From contig CAJNDS010000113.1 in NCBI GenBank assembly GCA_905221605.1, positions 1 through 17,500 on the forward strand: 17,500 bases of DNA, written 5' to 3'. Each line of letters opens with the position of its first letter. Within the stretch, counting starts at the first letter, position 1. The notes beneath the pieces are model-generated. The model made no database searches. It was not told the origin of the DNA and was given only the letters and a program-made list of their open reading frames with translations. Positions 7,097-13,392 of this stretch are shown here, one piece after another. The stretch is from Symbiodinium natans (Eukaryota > Sar > Dinophyceae > Suessiales > Symbiodiniaceae). The position numbers were made by a program, and so were the translations under genes.

Positions 7097-7453
7097 GGAA
7101 ACGCCCTAGAAAGTGAAGTGCTAGGGACATTTACTGTGATGAATGTCTTTCTTATGAGACGAGTGCTGCAGTTTCTGTCTCTGCATCCAGTTTCCTTTTT
7201 TGACAGCTGAACACAAGTCTTCGCCGCCTGCCAGAGGACGGACGCCGTCTTGCGAAAGTTCGACGGCGCGGCGGCCTCTGTTTTGTATGGACAGTGCCGC
7301 GTGCGCACGCAGAACTGAATGCACTCTTTGACATTTGGCTGTGTTGACCACCTCATGATGCGTTGCTCTACATGCATGCGTGCTAGCTTTGGCCGAGAGG
7401 CACTGTTGAATGAAACCTTGGTGCCAGCTTGGACGGTGCGCTTTTTTTTGTAG
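7097..7453. other. Intergenic or intronic spacer ending in a splice-acceptor-like tract
   Basis: No coding signal is visible. It contains the second copy of the 6243-6314 repeat (7294-7362) and ends in GCGCTTTTTTTTGTAG followed by G, a strong polypyrimidine-AG acceptor candidate directly before the first SAP-like exon. Confidence 0.45.
7294..7362 (+). repeat. Direct repeat preceding the SAP-like exon (copy 2)
   Basis: GTGCCGCGTGCGCACGCAGA through TGTGTTGACCACCTCATGAT corresponds to 6243-6314. A more diverged third trace may lie at 8299-8365 (GACGCCGTC, then TTTAGTATGGACACTGCG), matching 7240-7300. Confidence 0.65.
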
Positions 7454-7455
7454 GT

Positions 7456-7683
7456 CCAGGTATGTCGTACACCGGCGGGGATGCTATGCAGAAGCTGCGG
7501 CATGGTTTCCGTGCTAAAGGTGCAGGTTGGCTGCGCCAGGAGCTTGCGAAAAAGACGGTCACGCTGCTGCGCGAGCTTGGTGGCGCTGCAGGCATACCGC
7601 GGCGCTCTGACGGGCGCGTGCGAAACAAAGAGGAGCTTGTGCACGCTCTGTCGCAGCGCATTTCCGAGCAGGAGGCGTTGTGG
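7456..7683 (+). CDS. SAP-like domain exon, copy 1 (partial gene)
   Basis: The frame reads a 76-residue segment whose core is GWLRQELAKKTVTLLRELGG, then RVRNKEELVHAL and ISEQEALW. The pattern of a short helix, LRELAGAAG, a basic RNKEELV-AL helix is reminiscent of SAP or Rho-N-like nucleic-acid-binding helices; this is a similarity of pattern, not a firm family assignment. It is preceded by a polypyrimidine tract and AG at 7452-7453. It is followed by GGAAAG and a T/C-rich stretch that could be an intron to 7869. The same segment recurs exactly 414 bp downstream. Terminal exons are not identifiable, so the gene is incomplete here. Confidence 0.5.
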
Positions 7684-7869
7684 GGAAAGCCTCTCTTTTG
7701 TCCTGTGCATTCTTGGTTTCCTTGTTCTGCAAGGGTGTGTCATATCGTTTGCATTCCTAGGCAGGTCAGGGGGCATGATTTTCGTTGCTTGGAGCTTGCT
7801 TCAAGCGGTGCGTGCGCAGTGTCTCTTGACTAGGGCAGTTTCCGGCTTTTCTTGTCGACCTTCGAACAG
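7684..7869 (+). other. Candidate intron between duplicated exons
   Basis: This 186-bp stretch lies between two homologous in-frame exons. It is pyrimidine-rich (CTCTCTTTTGTCCTGTGCAT, CTTTTCTTGTCGACC) and ends AACAG before G, fitting an AG-G acceptor. The donor would be GGAAAG or GTGGGG, not a canonical GT; dinoflagellates are known to use GC and GA donors as well. Confidence 0.35.
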
Positions 7870-8097
7870 GATGAAGCTGGCCCTGCGCTGCAGCAAGAGC
7901 TGCAGGGCCTGCGAGAAGGTTTTGCTGCTGACGGCGTGGCTTGGCTGCGCGGGGAGCTCGCGAAGCAGACTGCCCTGCATTTGCGTGAGCTTGCTGGGGC
8001 TGCGGGCGTGCAGCAGCGCTGTGAAGCTGGCAAGCGAAACAAAGAGGAGCTTCTTCACGCTCTGTTGCAGTGCATTTCCGAGCAGGAGGCGTTATGG
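7870..8097 (+). CDS. SAP-like domain exon, copy 2 (partial gene)
   Basis: This second copy of the 76-residue module reads WLRGELAKQTALHLRELAGA, later RNKEELLHALLQ and ISEQEALW, about two thirds identical to copy 1 in the aligned core, same frame and same length. The start follows an acceptor-like AACAG at 7865-7869. The 3' half (from 8024) is also the left arm of a 76-bp inverted repeat. Translation past 8097 enters the hairpin loop and meets TGA at 8110, so the exon is either truncated by the inverted duplication or spliced out just before it. Function is unproven. Confidence 0.5.
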
Positions 8098-8180
8098 GAA
8101 GCTTTCCCATGACGCCTCCTGCTCTGAAATGCACTGCAACAGAGCGTGAACAAGCTCCTCTTTGTTTCGATTGCCAGCTT
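8024..8180. repeat. 76-bp near-perfect inverted repeat with 5-nt loop
   Basis: Bases 8024-8099 and 8105-8180 are reverse complements over 76 bp with about four mismatches; the loop is AGCTT (8100-8104). The left arm is the coding 3' end of the SAP-like exon (RNKEELLHALLQCISEQEAL). The right arm is the same segment inverted, so the minus strand from 8180 reads NKEELVHALLQCISEQEA. Weaker similarity continues a few bases beyond the arms. Any transcript through it would form a very stable stem-loop. Confidence 0.95.
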
Positions 8181-8443
8181 CATCAGGCGCACTATTGCGC
8201 AAGTTGCATTGTATTGTGGATTTGCGAAAGTGTGGGGACGCAGCCCGCGGGGCAGGGCGAGTTTTGACGTCACAGCGGAGGCAGGGCCCGAAAGCGCGGC
8301 TGCAGAACCGCATGGACGCCGTCCGGGCTATGTTTAGTATGGACACTGCGACGCACGCGGGTGTGAAAATGCAGCTAGGACCGCCCGGGACGATTGGCAC
8401 CTTTGTCGACCGACTTGCAAGTCAAGCTGTTTTCTGCGCGCAG
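8181..8443. other. Spacer after the hairpin; no supported gene
   Basis: Open frames on both strands are short and lack motifs. A region near 8299-8365 resembles 7240-7310, suggesting a diverged copy of the upstream intronic segment. No RNA gene is recognised. Confidence 0.35.
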
Positions 8444-8548
8444 GTATTCCATGGCGACCAACATGCACGGCCCTTACTTAGACTCCACCTCTTTTGTCTG
8501 TTTTTGCGCTTGTCTGGTTTTTGCTTCTTTCCTTGCACCGGCGCAGGT
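8438..8548 (+). other. Candidate intron (introner-like) flanked by GCGCAGGT direct repeats
   Basis: GCGCAGGT occurs at 8438-8445 and again at 8541-8548. Splicing from GTATTC (8444) to GCGCAG (8546) would remove 103 bp. The interior ends with a long pyrimidine-rich stretch (TTTTTGCTTCTTTCCTTGCA). Direct repeats at both boundaries are expected when an intron is created by insertion with target-site duplication. The flanking exonic frame is not established. Confidence 0.35.
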
Positions 8549-8622
8549 GCGTGCCGCGACCGGCCGCTGGAGCTCGGCGTTGTCTTCAACGCCGATGAAA
8601 AGTCTACAGAGTTGACCACAAG

Positions 8623-8660
8623 TGCATGGCATTCAACTCCACACACTTGAATGCCATGCA
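8623..8660. repeat. Perfect 14-bp hairpin in a degenerate short-repeat patch
   Basis: TGCATGGCATTCAA (8623-8636) and TTGAATGCCATGCA (8647-8660) are perfect inverted repeats with a 10-nt loop. The surrounding 8615-8770 contains many AAGTGCAT, CAGTGCATACA and CAAGTGCATGGAGTC words, a decayed relative of the 14-bp satellite at 3700-3880. No gene is seen in it. Confidence 0.8.
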
Positions 8661-8810
8661 GTTCCAGTGCATACAAGTGCAGTGTACAAGTGACTATGCA
8701 ACCATGTAAGGGCATACATTTCTCCAAGTGCATACAGTTCGATTACAAAGAGTCAAGTGCATGGAGTCAACGCACGGCAAATCGATGCTTTCGGGCCATC
8801 CCTCTTCTAG

Positions 8811-9235
8811 TTTTTTTTTGAACCGACGCCTCTTTACTACATCAGCAGCGCAGTAGGCCGTTCTTGTGGGTCTCAACACTAGAGGTGAAACAGAGCAGGT
8901 GCGAAAACCAAAGCAAACACACACCAAAACCACAACAAACCACAACCACCAAAACAAAAGCGCCAAACATCTAAAAGCCCCCCGCGCTCAGTACTCGAGG
9001 TCGTCGCAGAAATCCAGGTGTAATCGAGCAGCGCAGAGCATGCGGGAGGGTCGCAAAATGCGACGGTTTGCCAGATCAACAAAATCACCATCATGAAGCC
9101 ACTGGTGCAACGAAGGTCAGCACGGAAAGCTGTAAATCGAAGAAGGACAGCAGAGTTACCGGCCGACACGGTCAGGTACCAGGCACACAGTAGCGAAAAG
9201 GGAAGGCACAAATTGGCCAACTTTCCCAGAGGAAA
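8811..9235 (-). repeat. SINE-like dispersed element, copy 2 (minus strand)
   Basis: Read on the minus strand, this repeats the order of copy 1: GGCCAATTTGTGCC (about 9210), GATGGTGATTTTGTT (about 9090), CGCATTTTGCGACC, a G/T-rich tract (about 8905-8985), the block GACCCACAAGAACGGCCTAC and GATGTAGTAAAGAGGCG (about 8827-8875), and a final A9 run (8811-8819). The minus strand reads LRPTRTAYCAADVVKRRRF, closely matching copy 1. Upstream in both copies lie two palindromic motifs in the same relative orientation. Confidence 0.65.
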
Positions 9236-9245
9236 GACAAGGCCA

Positions 9246-9515
9246 GCACGCGCCCCATGGTGGTCAGCCAATGGGGACTTGTTAGCAAGAACAACGGATG
9301 CAAGACCAGCCCCATGGTGGTCAGCCAGTGGAGCAGCCCCGAGCAACAGCCGACACAACTTGCGGTTCTATTATTGAAGCCCGGCAAAAGTTCCCGACAC
9401 CCAGGCGCACAACTGTGCCCAGTCTGACCACAGTCCCAAGTAGAACTGGGGTCGCAGTCAGCAGGGCCCTCCAAGCTTCCCAGGGAGGAAGCATGGGAGC
9501 AGTCAAACCCTCACT
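9246..9515 (-). repeat. Left inverted arm flanking the helicase locus
   Basis: This arm is reverse-complementary to about 13122-13392. Shared landmarks include two palindromic motifs (9253-9276 and 9310-9331), GAGCAGCCCCGAGCAACAGC, CAGGCGCACAACTGTG, CGCAGTCAGCAG and TTCCCAGGGAGGAA. It also forms the 5' module of SINE-like copy 2 on the minus strand. The helicase open frame begins at 9520, immediately after the arm. Confidence 0.85.
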
Positions 9516-9519
9516 CTAG

Positions 9520-11475
9520 CCTTCAGCAAAGACAGGCCAGCGCGCCCCAAGAAGCCGTGCCAGTGTCTTTGCACTTGCGGCGGGGCCGTCCTTCCTTTCG
9601 TGTTTTTGTGACACTTTTTGGGGGGCTGACGGTCATCTTGCGGCGTTGATTGGAACCTGTTCTTACGGTTTGGGTGCCAATCGCTCCTCTGTCTTCATTA
9701 CTGGTGCCCCTGGCAGCGGCAAAACACGCTCGTGTGCGTTTCTGGGAGTACTTGTTGCCTGCCTGACCAACAGACTCACCCTTTACACCGCGCATGGCAA
9801 CGAGTCAGTGCGAGCCTACATCGAGGCCGTTGATCGGTTAACCGCTGCAAGCCACGATTTCGTCCGCAGTCGCGTCATTCGCGTCCCGGCCCGCAAGGAA
9901 AAGGATACCTACAAGCTTCCTTTTGACGCACATGATGCGTCCCGGGGATTGTTAGTTGCAGCGACACATGGGACTATAGTTGCTCGGCTCAGCTTCCCAT
10001 ACTCGGTGCTCATTAACAGGTTGAAGGATGTGGAGCTTCTGCTCAGGGATGAAGCACAGCAACTGGGCACACCTGGCTCCAACACCATTCTGGCTCACGT
10101 TCGACATGCGCTTGATGTCATGATTGGGGATCACAGGCAGCCGGCGGGAGGATCCCGACCGAACTATCACTATGTGACGGAGCTTTTGGAGCAAAAAGCG
10201 TGCGGCCTCAATGCCGTCCCGGCTGATCTGTATACGACTGCCACGCTACCAGCAGCATTGCTAAGGCAAACGCATAACAGCGCCGGACCTTGGAAAAAAG
10301 GGCAGGGAGATATGCCTTCCTGGGGCAAACCCAATTTGCACCCTGATTATACGAAGTCTGGGTTTTCGGCCAACTCCATGCTGGAAGCCATCCTCTGCCT
10401 AAGCTGTGTTAAGCCAAAACAGGCCGAAACAGTCATGCAAGCCGCGGGACTCAAGGCTATTGTGGGTCCGGCCATCAATCTTTCGCTTTGCTCGTCCATG
10501 CGCCTCCCCCCGGAAATTTCTGCTGTCTTGTATGCCTGCCGATACTCGGAAGCCTGCCTTTTCGAGTTGAGGGGACAGATTCCCTATTTGCGCATGCCGC
10601 CAGGACCCAATTTGCAGCATCTGCTCGCGAGACCGCTACGCAGCCCTGCTGGCAGGTGGATGGAGACGTGTCGATGGGTCCGTGTGCCTGACCAGGATGA
10701 GAGTCAAAGCAAACTGGGCAACAGTTACGACCTAAGCTGGTTGCTGGCCGACATTGTGCTCACCTTCGGGCACCAGGTTTTCGCCGGGGCGCCCATTGGG
10801 CTGGTCTCCCAGTATGCCAAAATCGTGGTACAAATGAAGTTTCTGTTGCGTTCTAGTGTCCCAGAAGACCAGCTAGGCGAAAATCACATGAGCCTTATGG
10901 AAGCATGTCAAACTTCAGAGGACTTCCCTTTGACAGGACTGCCACACTCTTGGAACATTGGGGTCTTTAGGACTTTCCTCGCGAACAAGCTAGGGGCCCT
11001 AAAACGCTTCTTCATGGCCATCACCACGCCCTGCTCCACTGGCCCCACCTTTAGCGTCTGCGTTTTTGTTACCTACCGGGCCTCCGGCTTCCTATTCAAT
11101 AGCGAGGCAGGTTTCGCCCGAGCCACCTCCTCCTTCACTCGCGGGTTGGGACCGCTGGTCTTTCTGGCGCCGTACTATCCTGATGGCGTTGGCGCGTGCT
11201 TTCAGATGGCGGCCTGTTCCACCGGAGGGCTGATTGAGTGCTCTGAGTACCTGCGTACACAGGCCAGCTTATGGAGCCTGGATGGCCCCGGCATTGCGAA
11301 GGAGTCGAACAAACAGGCCTTTCGGGAGCAAAGGGTGGCGAGCATTGTGTTACCTACGGATCACAGGGTCGGGCTGGATCTTTTTGGAACGCCACCCCTT
11401 GATCAGGCGTGGGCGCTGAAGGTTAATTACCTGGGGCGAGGAGCACGAGGTCTTGTGCCGCGCGCTCAAGTCTGA
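9520..11475 (+). CDS. Superfamily 1 (Upf1-like) helicase, N-terminal open frame of a disrupted gene
   Basis: An open frame of about 650 codons runs from after TAG 9517. The clearly conserved part starts near 9646, but no ATG precedes the first motif, so the true start is missing, spliced or frame-shifted. Numbering residues from 9646: Walker A GAPGSGKT at 20-27; LLVAATHGT at 102; Walker B DEAQQ at 135-139; motif III VMIGDHRQPAGG at 158-169; SMRLPPEISAVLY at 284-296, matching the SF1 R-x-x-P-x-I segment; IGLVSQYAKIVVQMKFLL near 384; and GFARATSSFTRG at 489-500, a weaker match to motif VI (normally A-x-TRA). The order fits Upf1/SF1B nucleic-acid helicases; motif V is poorly recognisable. The frame ends at TGA 11473 where coding continues in another frame. 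Activity is doubtful. Confidence 0.72.
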   Translation, partial: PSAKTGQRAPRSRASVFALAAGPSFLSCFCDTFWGADGHLAALIGTCSYGLGANRSSVFITGAPGSGKTRSCAFLGVLVACLTNRLTLYTAHGNESVRAYIEAVDRLTAASHDFVRSRVIRVPARKEKDTYKLPFDAHDASRGLLVAATHGTIVARLSFPYSVLINRLKDVELLLRDEAQQLGTPGSNTILAHVRHALDVMIGDHRQPAGGSRPNYHYVTELLEQKACGLNAVPADLYTTATLPAALLRQTHNSAGPWKKGQGDMPSWGKPNLHPDYTKSGFSANSMLEAILCLSCVKPKQAETVMQAAGLKAIVGPAINLSLCSSMRLPPEISAVLYACRYSEACLFELRGQIPYLRMPPGPNLQHLLARPLRSPAGRWMETCRWVRVPDQDESQSKLGNSYDLSWLLADIVLTFGHQVFAGAPIGLVSQYAKIVVQMKFLLRSSVPEDQLGENHMSLMEACQTSEDFPLTGLPHSWNIGVFRTFLANKLGALKRFFMAITTPCSTGPTFSVCVFVTYRASGFLFNSEAGFARATSSFTRGLGPLVFLAPYYPDGVGACFQMAACSTGGLIECSEYLRTQASLWSLDGPGIAKESNKQAFREQRVASIVLPTDHRVGLDLFGTPPLDQAWALKVNYLGRGARGLVPRAQV

Positions 11476-12542
11476 AGGCTGGGGACGTCCCCCCTTCTAC
11501 ACATCCAACTCCTACTCAGGCACGGTGGCCAGCTTGCGTGCGCGTGGATTTGTTCTGGAACCACTGCCCAATGCGGTTTACTGCGTCCCTTTTCAACCCG
11601 CGCGTGAGTGTGACGGCGTCGCTAAGTATCTTACCCACCTGCTGGGGGATACCAAAATCCTTACGCCGCCCAGGAAGGGGCCTGCCCCTCGAGTGAAAAC
11701 CAGGCTGTCGGATTCTTTGGTCGGGTACGGGTTTTTGACTACTGCCCAGTACATCGCTGATCTCTTCTTTGCTGTCGCAGATGTGCCAGGGGTCAGCAAT
11801 GCCAGTTTTCCGGCCATGTTGTGTTACTCCTCCGACCCAGACTACTGGTTGGGGGCGCTATTGCTAGCCGCGTTACAGACCTACAGGTCAATGTGCCTCC
11901 CGCGGCCATGGTGGCCTTTCTCGCTGGTCGTGCATATCAGCTGCCCACGTGCCCTGCAACCAAATATGCGGTGGACCCCCAGGGACTCCCCCAAGTCCAC
12001 GGACAGGTATCGCAGGAGGCCTTGAAGGCCTGACCGGAGGCTGCCAAGCACACGAATCTGGAAACCGCCAGGCTGGCACAGAAACCTGGCTTAATGCGTT
12101 TGTCCGGATTTCGCTTCAAGGCTCGCAAACACTGGGGCACCGCCAGTATCAAGAATTTAGGCCAAGTGTACCACCAGTTCACTTCCTTGATGCCATTCGG
12201 CAGGCCCTCGCTGCCTCCGTTGCAAACCAGGACATTGAACACTTCTGGTCCGTCTACAATTTGGAGTGGCCTGAGTGGTTTTCCTCCGGCGCGTGCTGCG
12301 TTTGGAGAGCCTCCTTGTGCCGCCTACAATCTTGGAGCCCACTGCGGCTACGACACAGGCCCCCTCGGAGGTGTGTTGCATCTCTTCTGACACTGAGGAG
12401 GCTTCGCCTGCACGTCTTGCAGAGACACCTGAGGCGGCAGACGAGTTCGAGGCTCAGGTGCATGATTGGCGTTTTTCGGAGCTGCGTACCACTGACCTGG
12501 CGGCCTTGCGAGAAGTGGATGTCTCTACCCCTTTTCGATTAA
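11452..12542 (+). pseudogene. Frame-shifted continuation of the helicase gene
   Basis: After about 11450 the coding texture moves to another frame (RALKSEGWGRPPFYTSNSYS onward), then again near 11885 (VNVPPAAMVAFLAGRAYQLP). It meets an in-frame TGA at 12031 but continues in frame (EAAKHTNLETARLAQKPG, FRFKARKHWGTASIKNLG). It shifts near 12180 (FLDAIRQALAASVANQDIEH) and near 12280 (a LESLLVPPTILEPTAATTQA segment). At least five disablements in about 1.1 kb make this a pseudogene, unless very short introns are present; no GT-AG or GC-AG boundaries fit these positions obviously. No domain is recognised downstream of the helicase core. Confidence 0.6.
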
Positions 12543-13100
12543 TTACCAGCCCTCGAGGATGAGCATTGGCAAGGACTTAGTACAACGCCGAACAGACATG
12601 GGCCCCAACGCGCCCGGCCTGCTTGGTATGATGCTGCCACCGCTCATTGGGCGGCCCTTAAGGGGCTGACACGATCCAAACACCCAACCAAGCAACGCCT
12701 CAACAGCTTCTGGTATAAACTGTACTGCCACGACAACCCCAAGGAGCCTGAGCCCTCGGCCCTTGCAACTGCCCTCTCCGCCTTTCCCTTCCAGTCCCGG
12801 GAAGAAGGTGCTGTGCAGTATTGGCAAGTTCAGGAGGCCGTTCGGACGATGTGGCATTCAGCCAAAGCCACCATGGCACGGCATGTAGGTGTTCCCATCC
12901 CGATTGGCATCCCAGCGTGGGGGGTCGATGAGGAGGAGTTGACGCAAGCCTGTCTGTTGCCCCGCAATATCGCAGCAGCTGACCCGCCAACTGCTGTTGA
13001 GGGAGTCAGCATGAAGGCCAAAAAATCAGGTAAGCGGGCTGAAACGCCCTCTACACGGTATCGTCCGCGACACCCTGATAGGGAGGGTCAATGGCAATGA
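12543..13100 (+). pseudogene. 3'-terminal fragment of the disrupted plus-strand gene
   Basis: A clean open frame of about 185 codons starts after a TAA at 12540 and ends at TGA 13098. Text such as HWAALKGLTRSKHPTKQRLN, SFWYKLYCHDNPKEPEP and VQEAVRTMWHSAKATMARHV looks like genuine protein, ending in a basic tail. The preceding frame joins it around GATTAATTACCAG, where an ATTA duplication (+4) would explain the shift. No family is recognised. It ends about 20 bp before the right inverted arm. Confidence 0.5.
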
Positions 13101-13121
13101 AGTGCTGCGGGCCGGCGTAAG

Positions 13122-13392
13122 GGTTTGACGTGGCTGTTGCTACTCGCAAGTTTCCTCCCTGGGAAACTAGGAGAACTCTGCTGACTGCGGCCCCGAGTTC
13201 TATTTGGATTTGTGGCCGGGCTGAACACAGTTGTGCGCCTGGATGTTGGGAACCCGGAGTTCAGCTTCCAATTAGCGAACCGCACTTTGGGCTGGCTGTT
13301 GCTCGGGGTTGCTCCACTGGCTAACCACCATGGGGTGCCCTGGGCTTACTGTCAAGTCCCCACTGGCTGACCACCATGGGGCTCTTGCTCAT
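13122..13392 (+). repeat. Right inverted arm flanking the helicase locus
   Basis: This is the reverse-complementary partner of 9246-9515, diverged at perhaps a fifth to a quarter of positions. It carries the palindromic motif at 13314-13335 and 13358-13381 in the complement orientation. The last codons of the convergent minus-strand gene (PHGGQPVGT, stop near 13352) lie inside this arm, so the arm overlaps the 3' end of a neighbouring coding frame. No obvious target-site duplication is seen next to the outer motifs. Confidence 0.85.

Noticed and set aside
9246-13392. Helitron identification based on the helicase
   Set aside because: The helicase motifs fit Upf1-like SF1B rather than the Pif1 type used by Helitrons. 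No Rep/HUH motif was seen, and Helitrons lack long terminal inverted repeats.
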